A DNA stretch of 64,000 bases from Dehalococcoidia bacterium (GTDB lineage: Bacteria; Chloroflexota; Dehalococcoidia; Dehalococcoidales; UBA3254): positions 1 through 64,000 of the forward strand of contig JANYAV010000004.1 in the NCBI GenBank assembly GCA_025361145.1, written 5' to 3'. Shown in pieces: positions 1 to 8,765 of this stretch. Position 1 is the stretch's first letter, and each line of letters starts with the position of its first letter. A program made the translations under genes and the position numbers. The notes beneath the pieces were generated by a model. It was not told where the DNA came from. It saw only the letters and a list, made by a program, of their open reading frames with translations, and did not search any database.

Positions 1-1
1 G

Positions 2-130
2 TTCTCTGAGGCAGCCTCCACCCTGATACGCTTGATGCGTACCAGTGAGAAGCTCGGATTTGCCAGGACTGATAAGTTAGATCAGTCCGGTCGTGAGGAT
101 GATCTCGATGATATCGTAGCCGATTTATGA
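2..130 (+). CDS. C-terminal fragment of an unknown protein
   Basis: An open frame enters from the left edge and ends at TGA 128-130, giving 42 codons of a C-terminus. The tail is acidic (a run rich in Asp and Glu just before the stop). No motif I can name is visible, and the start lies outside the window. It could be the end of a phage- or plasmid-type small protein or a plain hypothetical; I cannot decide. Confidence 0.45.
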   Translation, partial: FSEAASTLIRLMRTSEKLGFARTDKLDQSGREDDLDDIVADL

Positions 131-246
131 TTAGAGGATGCCTCACACCTGCCGACGCTTTGAAAGGTTTCCCTGGTATTTTCTAACTTTTGCATCCGTA
201 CCTTAATAACTGAAGAGCGCTCTCTCTCTCCTTTCTTGTTCCGGCA

Positions 247-294
247 AAGGTCTCACCTTGCGGGCCTATCTCATCACTAGTAAGGTGAGACCTT
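247..294. repeat. Paired inverted repeat, AAGGTCTCACCTT type
   Basis: The 13-mer AAGGTCTCACCTT at 247-259 is followed after 22 bases by its exact reverse complement at 282-294. Each arm is itself nearly palindromic (AAGG...CCTT). The same 13-mer recurs at 17198-17210 in front of aroE. The element could fold as a 13-bp stem in RNA or single-stranded DNA. Confidence 0.8.
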
Positions 295-410
295 AAAAAC
301 TCTGGTCGCCCTTTTTCGCGTTTCCTTCTCTCGAAACTGGCAGCTTTGCTGTCATGCTGGAGGAGGGCGTCGCCCAACGAAGCATCTCAGGGTGGTGGGG
401 CTCACCTCGT

Positions 411-438
411 AGCTCGTAGCTCGCAGCTCGAAGCTCAT
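411..438. repeat. Tandem 7-base AGCTCGN repeat
   Basis: Four consecutive heptamers (AGCTCGT, AGCTCGC, AGCTCGA, AGCTCAT). Related AGCT-rich words occur in reverse orientation at about 17104-17126 (before aroE) and as AAGCTTTAAGCTT at 23048-23063 and 25424-25442, always next to other palindromic repeats. Confidence 0.6.
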
Positions 439-520
439 CTACTTTTGCCTTTTGAATTCTCCTCACCTCTCCCCCCCATTCGTTTCAGGGAAAAAATAAA
501 ATCGAATCCTTTTCTCGGTA

Positions 521-566
521 AAGGTCGGACCTCGCAGTCTCCTTTCCTTAATGCAGGTCCGACCTT
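521..566. repeat. Paired inverted repeat, AAGGTCGGACCT type
   Basis: AAGGTCGGACCT at 521-532 and its exact reverse complement AGGTCCGACCTT at 555-566, 22 bases apart. It has the same architecture and spacing as the element at 247-294 but a different core, so the pairing is conserved although the sequence changed. The right arm abuts the 3' end of the membrane-protein gene on the minus strand. Confidence 0.8.
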
Positions 567-795
567 ATGAAGCTCTTCTTCTAAATAAAAGGCTTAGCAG
601 GATCACCACTCCGGCGATTACTAGAATCAACGGCCACCACATATCGAAGCCGTAAATGAGAGCTAAACCGATTCCCACCAGGATTACACCCGGAATAAAC
701 TTTCCGGCAATCTCGTGGGTCGGTTGTGCGACGGTCAGATTGATCAGTCCGTCCAAAATAAAACAGCCGCCGATGCCGATCAGCAGACTGAGCAC
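565..795 (-). CDS. Small LiaF/LiaI-like transmembrane protein
   Basis: 76 residues, mostly hydrophobic, with about three membrane segments (residues 1-18, 32-50, 53-70) and a basic tail. The pattern of Gly-rich helices with a Trp-Trp-Pro-Leu motif resembles the LiaI/LiaF transmembrane region (DUF5668 type). The start is GTG at 793-795 with only a weak ribosome site. It is divergent from the Lrp gene. No substrate or signal can be inferred; a role in envelope stress sensing is only what the family suggests. Confidence 0.55.
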   Translation of the reverse strand: MLSLLIGIGGCFILDGLINLTVAQPTHEIAGKFIPGVILVGIGLALIYGFDMWWPLILVIAGVVILLSLLFRRRAS

Positions 796-831
796 ATTTT
801 AGTCTTCTGTTTTTCGTTATACAACCAGCTT

Positions 832-860
832 TTGAAAGCACTGCCTTCAAATGCTACAAT
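832..860 (+). promoter_or_regulatory. Sigma-70-type promoter for the Lrp gene
   Basis: TTGAAA at 832-837, a 17-base spacer, then TACAAT at 855-860. Transcription would start near 867, leaving a leader of about 45 bases with a good GGAG ribosome site before the ATG at 912. Confidence 0.6.
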
Positions 861-911
861 GTCTCTATTCGCGGATTTCTATATGAAAGAAATCCGCTAG
901 GAGCGAAAGCT

Positions 912-1394
912 ATGTTAAAAGATATCTTGAAACTTCTAGAAAAAGATGCCCGGTCCAGTCATAAACAGATCGCTACCATCACCGGTTTGCCGGAAAAAGA
1001 GGTTGCAGCCTCTATCCGCAAGGCTGAAAAAGACCAGGTTATTCTCAAATATAAGGCTATCGTAAATTGGGACAAAGTCGAGGATGATCACGTTTATGCC
1101 TTGATTGAAGTTAAAGTGTCTCCCCAGCGGGATGTCGGCTTTGAAGCTATCGCTGAGCGTATTTACCGTTTTCCTCAAGCTCGCAGCGTCTATCTGCTGT
1201 CCGGCACTTTTGACCTGCTGGTAATAGTTGAAGGTAAGTCAATGCAGGAGGCTGCTAATTTCGTCTCTCAAAAGTTGGCCCCGGTTGAAGGCGTGCAAAG
1301 CACAGTCACCCATTTTATGCTGAAAAAGTATAAGGAAGACGGTGAAATCATTGGCAGTAAAGAAGAACTTAAGCGTGAGCCTTTACAACCTTAA
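912..1394 (+). CDS. Lrp/AsnC family transcriptional regulator
   Basis: 160 residues. An N-terminal winged helix-turn-helix (about residues 1-50, with the helix pair around SHKQIATITGLPEKEV) is followed by an alpha/beta RAM ligand domain (about 60-150). Family members bind amino acids and regulate amino acid metabolism genes. The ATG at 912 has the ribosome site GGAG. The next gene, an aminotransferase, begins 29 bases downstream, so the two are probably co-transcribed and the regulator probably senses a substrate or product of that enzyme. The ligand cannot be read from the sequence. Confidence 0.88.
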   Translation: MLKDILKLLEKDARSSHKQIATITGLPEKEVAASIRKAEKDQVILKYKAIVNWDKVEDDHVYALIEVKVSPQRDVGFEAIAERIYRFPQARSVYLLSGTFDLLVIVEGKSMQEAANFVSQKLAPVEGVQSTVTHFMLKKYKEDGEIIGSKEELKREPLQP

Positions 1395-1423
1395 TTTTTA
1401 ATTTGTAATTCGTGGAGTAACCT

Positions 1424-2605
1424 ATGAAAACTCAAAAACCATCTGGAAAATCTCAAATTTGCCAAACCGTGGTGGATTTGCCACCGTCCGGTATACGCAA
1501 GTTTTTTGATCTCGTTGCTACCATGGAAGGAGCTATTTCTCTGGGTGTGGGCGAGCCGGACTATGTCACTCCCTGGCATATCCGTGAAGCCGCTATTCAT
1601 TCGATAGAGAAAGGCTACACTATGTATTCCTCCAACTCCGGTACACCCGAGCTGCGCGGAGCCGTTTCCGCCTATCTTGCCGGACGCTATAAGGTTAATT
1701 ACGATCCAACCGCTGAAATCTTGATTACCACCGGCGTTAGCGAAGGCCTGGACCTGGTCATGCGGGCCATCTTAAATCCGGGCGACGAGGTCATTATGGC
1801 CGATCCCGCCTATGTCTCTTATCCGGCCTGTGTTTGTTTGGCCGGTGGCAAAGCGGTCAGAGTACCCACCCGTGTGGAAGACGGTTTTGAACTGCGTGCG
1901 GAGAATATTGAGCCTTATATCACTAAAAAGACCCGCGCTATTTTACTGGGTTATCCGGCTAATCCTACCGGCGCCATGATCAAACGGGACAAACTGGTAA
2001 AGATCGCTCAGTTGGCCAAACGCCGTGGTTTGTTAGTTATCTCAGATGAGATTTATGCTCGTCTGGTTTACGGTGTAGATGAGGTCTGCTTTGCTTCGCT
2101 CCCCGCTATGCAGGAGACCACCGTGCTCTTAGGCGGGTTTTCCAAAACCTACGCTATGACTGGCTGGCGCCTGGGTTATGCTTGCGGCAATAAGGAAATC
2201 ATTGCCGCTATGACCAAGATTCATCAATACACCATGCTCTGCGCTCCTATTATGGCCCAGAAAGCCGCTGTGGAAGCCTTAAAAAATGGTGAAATATCTA
2301 TCAACGAGATGGTCGAGGACTATAACCGCCGCAGGTTGCTGATGGTAAAAGGTTTCAATAACATCGGCTTGAATTGCTTTGAACCCCGGGGGGCTTTTTA
2401 CACTTTTCCTTCTATTAAAAGCACCGGTATGACCTCCGATCAATTTGCCGAGAAGCTGCTAAAAGAGGAGAAGGTAGTTGTGGTGCCGGGTACCGCTTTC
2501 GGTCCTTCAGGTGAGGGCTACATACGCTGTTGCTACGCCACCTCTATGACTGAGATTGAGGAAGCCCTGGGACGCATTCATCATTTCCTCAAGAAGCATG
2601 CCTGA
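1424..2605 (+). CDS. PLP-dependent class I/II aminotransferase
   Basis: 393 residues, usual length for the aspartate aminotransferase superfamily (fold type I). The PLP-binding lysine is K241 in the motif SKTYAMTGWRLGY. The upstream Asn-Pro-Thr-Gly motif (ANPTG) and the SDEIY Asp/Tyr pair bind the cofactor. The C-terminal Arg that holds the substrate alpha-carboxylate lies in the EGYIRCCYA segment. Likely reaction: amino transfer between an amino acid and 2-oxoglutarate in the cytosol; aromatic or aspartate specificity cannot be decided by eye. The ATG has GGAG seven bases upstream. It is paired with an Lrp regulator. Confidence 0.88.
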   Translation: MKTQKPSGKSQICQTVVDLPPSGIRKFFDLVATMEGAISLGVGEPDYVTPWHIREAAIHSIEKGYTMYSSNSGTPELRGAVSAYLAGRYKVNYDPTAEILITTGVSEGLDLVMRAILNPGDEVIMADPAYVSYPACVCLAGGKAVRVPTRVEDGFELRAENIEPYITKKTRAILLGYPANPTGAMIKRDKLVKIAQLAKRRGLLVISDEIYARLVYGVDEVCFASLPAMQETTVLLGGFSKTYAMTGWRLGYACGNKEIIAAMTKIHQYTMLCAPIMAQKAAVEALKNGEISINEMVEDYNRRRLLMVKGFNNIGLNCFEPRGAFYTFPSIKSTGMTSDQFAEKLLKEEKVVVVPGTAFGPSGEGYIRCCYATSMTEIEEALGRIHHFLKKHA

Positions 2606-2710
2606 ATAGGAGAGGATGTTCCTCTGTTTTAAACCGACTGCATATTATTACGCTTGCAGCGTAATGTTCTATGCTGTAATCAGGATCCGGATTTGGAACG
2701 GGGGTTATGC

Positions 2711-3358
2711 TTGAAAATTAAATGGCTGGGCCATGCCGCTTTTCTCATCACTGCTGCAAATAATATCAAGATCATCACTGATCCCTATAACATCGGTAAT
2801 GGTATCAACTACCGTCCAATCAGCGATATAGCGGATATTGTTACCATCAGCCATGGGCATCGTGATCATAGCAATTCTGCCGCGATCAAGGGTTCTCCGC
2901 TTATTCTCCGCGAACAAGACCAGCATATCGTCAAAGGTATTGAGATCAAGGCCGTGCAGGTCTATCATGACCAGACTTTAGGCAGCGAGCGGGGAAATGT
3001 TCTAGTATTCTGTTTAAAAGTTGACGGGTTAATTGTCTGCCACACCGGAGATTTGGGACATACCTTAAGCGCGCAACAGATTGACGAGATAAGCCCCGTA
3101 GATATTCTGATGCTGCCAATCGGTGGCTATTATACTATTGATGCCCAGCAGGCGGATATTGTGGCCCAATCCCTTAATCCCCGTATTATACTTCCTATGC
3201 ATTATAAAACCGATAAAACCGATTACCCGATTGCTGTAGTTCAACCCTTTATAAAAGATCGGGATAATGTCCGTCAATTAGAAGTTAGTGAGATTGAGAT
3301 AACCCCTGATTCGTTGCCTTCCGTCACCCAGACCGTGGTCTTAAAACCAGCCAATTAA
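2711..3358 (+). CDS. UPF0173-type metal-dependent hydrolase
   Basis: Metallo-beta-lactamase fold protein of 215 residues from the TTG at 2711. I chose this start because family members begin directly with M-K-I-x-W-L-G-H-A, exactly what follows; a frame-consistent TTG 57 bases upstream would add an atypical tail. The metal site HxHxDH is present as HGHRDH, with further His and Asp ligands in HTGDLG and the late PMHYKT motif. Substrate is unknown for the family; cytosolic. It is followed by a strong terminator. Confidence 0.82.
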   Translation: MKIKWLGHAAFLITAANNIKIITDPYNIGNGINYRPISDIADIVTISHGHRDHSNSAAIKGSPLILREQDQHIVKGIEIKAVQVYHDQTLGSERGNVLVFCLKVDGLIVCHTGDLGHTLSAQQIDEISPVDILMLPIGGYYTIDAQQADIVAQSLNPRIILPMHYKTDKTDYPIAVVQPFIKDRDNVRQLEVSEIEITPDSLPSVTQTVVLKPAN

Positions 3359-3414
3359 CCGGGATAATCGTATTCGCTATTCCTAAATTATCCAATTTGT
3401 AGTAATATTACATA

Positions 3415-3441
3415 GTTTGCCTTTACGGCAAACGCTTTTTT
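3415..3441 (+). terminator. Rho-independent terminator
   Basis: GTTTGCC at 415-421 pairs with GGCAAAC at 427-433 (offsets from 3000), followed by GCTTTTTT. It closes the 0.9-3.36 kb unit and sits upstream of the small ribosomal-protein gene. Confidence 0.75.
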
Positions 3442-3503
3442 GTGTTAAAGTAACAAAGTCGGTCTTTTCTGGACCGTATCTCTTCAGGAGGATAACAACC
3501 GGT

Positions 3504-3602
3504 ATGGGAAGCACACTCAAGTGGCGTAGAAAGAAAATGAGCAAAAAGCATCATAAAAGAGTGCTTAAAATGACTCGTATCCAGAGAAGAAAGAGTAAGT
3601 AA
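3504..3602 (+). CDS. bS22-like mini ribosomal protein (AURKAIP1/COX24 domain)
   Basis: 32-residue, extremely basic protein starting MGST and running through RRKKMSKKHHKR, the signature of the AURKAIP1/COX24 domain found in the mycobacterial small-subunit protein bS22. The ATG at 3504 was chosen because the domain begins there and an AGGAGG ribosome site lies at 3486-3491; longer frame-open starts add residues the family lacks. In mycobacteria bS22 sits at the small-subunit side of the intersubunit interface. Flanked by terminators on both sides, so it is its own transcription unit. Confidence 0.85.
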   Translation: MGSTLKWRRKKMSKKHHKRVLKMTRIQRRKSK

Positions 3603-3761
3603 ATAGTGTTACATTGCTGCCTGTTTTCCTGTTAGATTTTGTCTGTCAGAATCATAGGATTCATAGAAATGTATCAAGGCGAAGTATTGGAATAAGAGTC
3701 AATCAATCCGGTTTAAGAACGGGATTGTATTATTCGATTTATTCAACTCAGTTTTGACTTT

Positions 3762-3797
3762 AAAAAGAAGCCCCGGGATTAGCCGGGGCTTCTTTTT
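3762..3797 (+). terminator. Strong rho-independent terminator
   Basis: A 15-bp perfect stem (arms 3762-3776 and 3783-3797) with a 6-base loop and a T-rich right arm. It terminates the bS22 transcript. A-tracts on the other side make it usable in both directions. Confidence 0.85.
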
Positions 3798-3857
3798 GTT
3801 TGTGATTTTGTCTCTTTCGCCGCTTCCCATGAGGGATAGGATTAGTGCTATAAATTG

Positions 3858-3866
3858 TGCTATTAT
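3858..3866 (+). promoter_or_regulatory. Extended -10 promoter for the DegV gene
   Basis: TGCTATTAT: the TG dinucleotide of an extended -10, one base, then TATTAT at 3861-3866. No good -35 at the right spacing. Transcription would start near 3873, 49 bases before the ATG. Confidence 0.5.
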
Positions 3867-3921
3867 AGTCGTCATAAAGGCCGTTAGTACTCGGATTGAA
3901 TCTTAATGAAGAGGAGACCTT

Positions 3922-4785
3922 ATGAAAATCAGAATCGTCACTGACAGCGCATCTGATATCCCACTTCAATTGAGGGAAGAGCTGGGCATTTCGGTGGTAC
4001 CTCTTTATGTGAGATTTGGTGCCGACACTTTTAAAGATGGAGTCACCCTTTCAAATGATGAATTTTATCGCAGGCTGGTTTCTGGAGAGGTTTATCCCAA
4101 TACGATACAGCCTTCGCCTGCGGATTTCCAACAGATTTACGAAAAATTGGCTCAGGATGCTGATGGAATAGTTTCTATTCATCTCTCAGATAAATTAAGC
4201 GGCACTTGTAATTCAGCTATACAAGCTCGTGAACTGCTCAAAAGCAAGTGTCCTATTGAGATTATTAACTCCGACTCTATGACTATTGGGCTGGGTATGA
4301 TTTGTATCGCCGCTGCCAGGGCTGCTAAAACCGGGGGTAATCTGGAAACAGTGGTTAAAGCGGCTAAAGAAGCCATTCCTGAGATCCATTTCATGGTCCT
4401 CTTCGATTCGCTGAAATACCTGGCTAAAGGCGGCCGTATCGGGCAGGCCAAACGATTATTAGGAGCGCTGCTCAATATCAAACCTCTGCTAGGTATGAAA
4501 GACGGCATTGTTGTCCCTCTGGGACAGGTTCGCAGTTATTCTAAGGGGCTGGAGCAACTCTATAGTCACTTGGCTAATGCTCTCCGGGAAAAGGACAATG
4601 TCAAAGATCTGGCCGTCATGTATAATACGACCCAAAAAGAGGCCTTGGCCTTAGCAGATCGGCTGTCGTCTATCTATCCGCGTGAAAAGATAATCATGGG
4701 ACAGATAGGCCCGATTCTCGGCTCTCATGGTGGTCCCAATCTAATAGTAACCTGTTTTAGAGGCAAGACTCACAATAATCCATAG
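3922..4785 (+). CDS. DegV family fatty-acid-binding protein
   Basis: 287 residues, the normal DegV length. The opening (RIVTDSASDIP) and the SGTCNSA and KGGRIG segments are family hallmarks; the Thr/Ser residues of the first two form the fatty-acid carboxylate pocket. In Firmicutes relatives (FakB) the protein presents fatty acids to the kinase FakA. No FakA gene is in this window, so phospholipid incorporation is only a possibility. ATG preceded by GAGGAG. recN follows 43 bases downstream, probably on the same message. Confidence 0.88.
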   Translation: MKIRIVTDSASDIPLQLREELGISVVPLYVRFGADTFKDGVTLSNDEFYRRLVSGEVYPNTIQPSPADFQQIYEKLAQDADGIVSIHLSDKLSGTCNSAIQARELLKSKCPIEIINSDSMTIGLGMICIAAARAAKTGGNLETVVKAAKEAIPEIHFMVLFDSLKYLAKGGRIGQAKRLLGALLNIKPLLGMKDGIVVPLGQVRSYSKGLEQLYSHLANALREKDNVKDLAVMYNTTQKEALALADRLSSIYPREKIIMGQIGPILGSHGGPNLIVTCFRGKTHNNP

Positions 4786-4828
4786 TGTTTCAGGAACAAC
4801 CCACATTAATCTTACTCAGGGGTGTCTA

Positions 4829-6610
4829 TTGTTAACTGAGTTAAAAGTTAAGAACATGGGCATCATCGAAGACATGGACTGGAAACTGGATGCCGGGTTT
4901 AATGTCATTACCGGCGAAACTGGAGCAGGTAAATCCTTGATCATCGATGCTATTGAACTTCTCCTGACCGGTTCTGCTGGAGAAGATGTTATCCGCACAG
5001 GCGCAACTGAGGCCAAAATTGAGGGGGTTTTTACTTTAGAACCCGCTGCTCGTTACCTCTCACTCAAGCACTTTTTATCTGATAAAGGCTTCTCATCAGA
5101 TGAAGATATTCTGATCATTAGCTGCGAAATTAGGAAGGACAAAATGAGCTTGATCAGGATAAATGGACACACTGCTACTAAAAGTGTTTTACGTCAGGCC
5201 GGACAATTATTGATTGATATTCACGGCCAGAGCCAGCACCTTTCCCTGCTGGATAAAAAATATCACCTGGAGTTTCTGGATTCCTTTGCTCATACTCTGG
5301 AGATGCGCTCTGCCTTCACGCTTGGTGTTACCCGTCTTCAGAAAATAGATGCGGACCTTAACCTGTTGGCACAACAGGAAAAGGACCGTCTTAGCCGTCA
5401 GGATTTTCTTTGCTTTCAGATAGAAGAGATTAGAAACGCTAAATTATCACCAGGTGAAGACCTTGAACTTGAAGAAGAACGTCGTCTGATCTCAAATAGT
5501 GAAAAACTCAAAGAATATGCCCGGCAGGTTCATCAGAACCTGGATGACCGCGAATTTTCCCATGATTCCTCTTCTGCAGTCTTTCGTTTAAATCAGGCTG
5601 CGCAAGCCCTCAGAAAATTGGTAGAACTGGATCCTTCAATCAAACCGCAACTCGACCTGTTGGAAAAATCAGTTTACGATCTGGAAGAACTTGCTCGAGA
5701 GATGGGTTCTTATGTTGATAAACAGGACAGCGATCCCCGCCGTTTAGAAGAGATCGAAGTCCGTTGGGAACTTTTAAGGAATCTAAAAAGAAAATATGGA
5801 CACAGTGTCGAGGATATTCTAAGTTTCCTGGAAAAAGCAGAAAAAGATCTGGCTTCTATTAATCAGTCCGGAGAGCAGCAGATCCAGTTGATACAGGAGC
5901 GGGATAAGTTAAGAAAAGAACTGGGTTTTTTGGCTTTCGACCTATCCACGCAACGATCGCAAGCTGCCGCTCGATTGGCAGATAATGTCCTGAAAGAACT
6001 TGGTGAAATGGACATGGGACAGATGCAGTTTGAGGTTTCCGTTTCGCGAATATCCTCATTGGAAGGGTTGCCCGGTCGAAATGGCCAATCTTACTCATTT
6101 AACGCTGAAGGTATAGACAATGTCGAATTCATGGTATCGACTAATCCAGGAGAGCCGCTTAAACCCCTTGCTAAAATTGCTTCCACCGGCGAAATATCGC
6201 GCTTTACACTGGCTTTGAAAGGGGCCTTATCCGGCGCTGATAATATTCCCGTGCTGGTTTTTGATGAGATAGATATTGGAGTTGGAGGTCGCAGTGGGGA
6301 CATCCTGGGACGCAAGCTGCGGCGTTTAGCCTTAACCCATCAGGTCATCTGCGTAACCCATCTGCCGCAAATTGCCGCTTTTGCCGACTCCCATTTTTGT
6401 GTGAGTAAACAGGTAGTGGAACAGCATACTATAAGCTCTCTGATTTATTTAAAAGGTGAGCAAAGGTTGGAAGAACTGGCATTGATGCTCGCCGGTCCCG
6501 GACACAGCGCAACTGCCCTTAAAAACGCCGCCGAATTACTGAAAAAAGCGGAAGATTGGAAAAAATCGTCCGCACAGAATGCGTCTGGCCCTGCCCAGCT
6601 AAGCTTTTAA
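4829..6610 (+). CDS. recN: DNA repair protein RecN
   Basis: 593 residues. SMC-like ATPase of double-strand break repair in the cytoplasm. The N-terminal half-ATPase carries Walker A GETGAGKS (residues 29-36). Long coiled-coil arms (about 150-380) flank a central break, and the C-terminal half carries the signature segment (STGEISR), Walker B FDEIDIGVGG and the VTHLPQIAA switch. The start is TTG 4829, chosen because RecN proteins begin M-L-x-x-L-x-V-x-N; an AGGGG ribosome site precedes it. The 3' end converges on prmA with an 8-base gap and no visible terminator. Confidence 0.93.
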   Translation: MLTELKVKNMGIIEDMDWKLDAGFNVITGETGAGKSLIIDAIELLLTGSAGEDVIRTGATEAKIEGVFTLEPAARYLSLKHFLSDKGFSSDEDILIISCEIRKDKMSLIRINGHTATKSVLRQAGQLLIDIHGQSQHLSLLDKKYHLEFLDSFAHTLEMRSAFTLGVTRLQKIDADLNLLAQQEKDRLSRQDFLCFQIEEIRNAKLSPGEDLELEEERRLISNSEKLKEYARQVHQNLDDREFSHDSSSAVFRLNQAAQALRKLVELDPSIKPQLDLLEKSVYDLEELAREMGSYVDKQDSDPRRLEEIEVRWELLRNLKRKYGHSVEDILSFLEKAEKDLASINQSGEQQIQLIQERDKLRKELGFLAFDLSTQRSQAAARLADNVLKELGEMDMGQMQFEVSVSRISSLEGLPGRNGQSYSFNAEGIDNVEFMVSTNPGEPLKPLAKIASTGEISRFTLALKGALSGADNIPVLVFDEIDIGVGGRSGDILGRKLRRLALTHQVICVTHLPQIAAFADSHFCVSKQVVEQHTISSLIYLKGEQRLEELALMLAGPGHSATALKNAAELLKKAEDWKKSSAQNASGPAQLSF

Positions 6611-6618
6611 CCATGCTT

Positions 6619-7503
6619 TTAGTTTTCTTTTGTTGCTATTACCGCGTACCAATCTCTATCACGGTCAATTGCTTCTATTTTTAGTCCTGCTAGGGCTAAA
6701 CTGATCAAGGCTTCATCTAATCCCTGTGTATTTATACCGCTGCAAATCGCTTTACCACCATTTTTTAGGATTGCGGCGATTCGTCCGGCTAAAGCCGAAA
6801 TAATCTTTACCGAAATATTGGCCAGTACCATATCGTAACTATTTTTTAGAGCTGTTTGTCTGGCTAGACTCAAAGTGCCTCGGCTGACAGTGATCTTATC
6901 GCTCACTTGATTAGCTTTAATATTATTCCTTGCGGCTGAAACAGAAACGGAATCTATATCGACTGCCTGTACTTCTTCTGCTCCCAGTTTAGCGGCAGCG
7001 ATAGAAAGAATACCTGTGCCTGTTCCTAGGTCAAAGACCCTCATCCCTGATTTGAGGTGCTTCTCCAGTCTGATAAGGCATAAGCGAGTAGTAGGGTGCA
7101 AGCCGGTGCCGAAGGCCGCTCCCGGATCAAGTTCCAGAATTATACGTGTTGAATCCGGCAGTCTGTCCTGAATCCAGGATGGTTTTACAATAAAGCGTTC
7201 TCCTATTTCCTGGATTCCAAAATGTTGTTTTAATGATTCAAACCAGTCCTCGGCTTTAATGAGTCGTTCAGCTAGTTCAACCTTAAATGGTAGGTTGGAG
7301 AGCTGACTTACGATTTCACTTTCGGTCTTTTTGAGGCTGCGCTTATTAGCTAGATATATTTTTACGATGAAGGTTTTTCTGCCATCAGTTTCACTCTCCC
7401 ATTCTTCCACCGTTGCCCCGCCCTGCCCGAATTTGCCCAGGATAGCCGAGACCTGTTCCACCGTTGTTTCATTCGTCAGAGCACTCAGTTCAGCCCATTG
7501 CAT
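6619..7503 (-). CDS. prmA: Ribosomal protein L11 methyltransferase PrmA
   Basis: Class I SAM-dependent methyltransferase that trimethylates ribosomal protein L11. The C-terminal half shows the SAM motif VFDLGTGTGILS, the acidic ribose contact VDID, and the LANI motif near the active site; the N-terminal part is the L11-recognition domain. The ATG at 7501-7503 is preferred because GGAG lies eight bases upstream; a TTG 15 bases further up has no ribosome site. 294 residues, normal for the family. Convergent with recN. Confidence 0.87.
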   Translation of the reverse strand: MQWAELSALTNETTVEQVSAILGKFGQGGATVEEWESETDGRKTFIVKIYLANKRSLKKTESEIVSQLSNLPFKVELAERLIKAEDWFESLKQHFGIQEIGERFIVKPSWIQDRLPDSTRIILELDPGAAFGTGLHPTTRLCLIRLEKHLKSGMRVFDLGTGTGILSIAAAKLGAEEVQAVDIDSVSVSAARNNIKANQVSDKITVSRGTLSLARQTALKNSYDMVLANISVKIISALAGRIAAILKNGGKAICSGINTQGLDEALISLALAGLKIEAIDRDRDWYAVIATKEN

Positions 7504-7624
7504 AATGTCCAACTCCAATTTTTAGTTCTGTATAATATTTTTGTTTGAGATCAGAATTTGATTTTATTGTCAGTCTATCTCATAATAAATATATATAGTC
7601 AGTATATATAATAGGGAGGACTAA

Positions 7625-7843
7625 ATGAAAGAAAAAGTTCAGGCAGCCTTAGAAAAAATTAGACCGGCCCTGCAAGCTGATGGTGGCGATGTAGAACTGG
7701 TTGATGTTAAAGATGGTATCGTTAAAGTAAAATTGACCGGTCATTGCGGTGGATGTCCGATGGCTCAGATAACCCTTAAAAAGGGTATTGAGCGCGTTTT
7801 AAAAGAGCAGGTGCCAGAAGTAAAAGAAGTGGTTTCTGCCTGA
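7625..7843 (+). CDS. NifU C-terminal-domain Fe-S scaffold protein
   Basis: 72 residues, a stand-alone Nfu-type domain. The paired cysteines C41 and C44 (CGGC) hold a [4Fe-4S] cluster bridging a dimer, which is passed to apo-proteins. The N-terminal helix and the [11 protein letters not shown] motif are typical. ATG with GGGAGGA just upstream; an A/T-rich stretch with TATAAT at 7607-7612 may be its -10 box. Monocistronic, ended by a terminator. An Fe-S carrier fits the Fe-S flavoproteins elsewhere in the window. Confidence 0.9.
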   Translation: MKEKVQAALEKIRPALQADGGDVELVDVKDGIVKVKLTGHCGGCPMAQITLKKGIERVLKEQVPEVKEVVSA

Positions 7844-7869
7844 TAAACGGGCAATTTATTCTTAATCTT

Positions 7870-7917
7870 AATCCGATATTCTGCGTTGCTAGCTACTCAG
7901 GGTATCGGATTATTTTT
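7870..7917 (+). terminator. Rho-independent terminator
   Basis: AATCCGATA (7870-7878) pairs with TATCGGATT (7903-7911), followed by ATTTTTT. The loop is long (24 bases). It ends the NifU-domain gene. Confidence 0.7.
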
Positions 7918-7998
7918 TAAGAATTTACTTCAGATTAGTTTGTGAACGTTCAATCAATTTTTACATGGCGCTTGTAATAGCTGATAATGGAATAACTG

Positions 7999-8748
7999 AT
8001 GTCAGTTTTAAAAAACACCAGAAATGCCTTAAACAATCCTGATAGCCAAATTCATTGGGTGAGGTTGGTTCTGACCTTTGCTGGTCTTATCGGCCTCAGT
8101 TTCGCTTTAGCTGCTTTTTTGAATATTTTAAAATCCCAGTTAAATTTCAACATCTATCAATACGCCTGGTTGGCTTATCTTGCAGTTTTTATTGCCTCCT
8201 TACTGGCCAATGCTACCATTATCGCTCCAGTACCCTTCGCTATCGCCATGATGTTTTCTGCGGCTGAATATTACAATCCGTTTTTAATTGCTTTAGCCGG
8301 TGCGGCTGGGGGGACTTTAGGCGAATTGAGCGGATATTATGCCGGACGATTTGGTAGAAAGATAGCTATCCCAGAGGAAATAATCAGCCATAAACGAATA
8401 ACCTATCTGGTGGAAAAATATGGTTTCTGGGCTATCACCGCCCTGGCTTTTCAACCAATTGTTCCTTTCGATGTCGGCGGTATGGTAGCCGGGGTTAGTA
8501 AAATGTCACTGCATAAATTTTTACCCGCGTTGTTTCTGGGTAAATTCCCCAAATATATAATTCTGCTTTATGCCAGTCTTGGATTAGTTAGCTTTTTGCC
8601 GTCTTGGCTTGCTGAAAACACCCTCATGTTTTATAGTTCAATTATTATCGGGTCGGCTTTTGTTTGGCTTCTAATGGAAACTAGTTTTTTAACCATGAGG
8701 TTATCTAATAACCAGACCAAATCCAATGATACCGGCCGAGTTTCATAG
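7999..8748 (+). CDS. VTT-domain (DedA-like) membrane protein
   Basis: 249 residues with about five or six membrane segments. The central GGTLGELSGYYAGRFGRK segment with its re-entrant Gly/Glu pattern is the VTT (DedA/SNARE-associated) hallmark, and the FQPIVPFDVGGMVAGVS stretch is the matching second motif. Family members act as lipid scramblases or flippases (for example undecaprenyl or phospholipid carriers). The specific lipid is not evident. Convergent with the M20 peptidase gene. Confidence 0.8.
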   Translation: MSVLKNTRNALNNPDSQIHWVRLVLTFAGLIGLSFALAAFLNILKSQLNFNIYQYAWLAYLAVFIASLLANATIIAPVPFAIAMMFSAAEYYNPFLIALAGAAGGTLGELSGYYAGRFGRKIAIPEEIISHKRITYLVEKYGFWAITALAFQPIVPFDVGGMVAGVSKMSLHKFLPALFLGKFPKYIILLYASLGLVSFLPSWLAENTLMFYSSIIIGSAFVWLLMETSFLTMRLSNNQTKSNDTGRVS

Positions 8749-8765
8749 TAATTTCTCAGGTGGCA

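Larger units (their letters stand above)
131..564. other. 434-base intergenic region with repeats, no gene
   Basis: No convincing reading frame on either strand. The stretch holds two paired inverted repeats of the AAGG-N5-CCTT type (247-294 and 521-566) and a short tandem AGCTCG repeat (411-438), listed separately. Pyrimidine-rich filler lies between them. Confidence 0.6.

Noticed and set aside
405-440. CRISPR-like short repeats
   Set aside because: The AGCTCGN units are contiguous heptamers without spacers; no cas gene is nearby.
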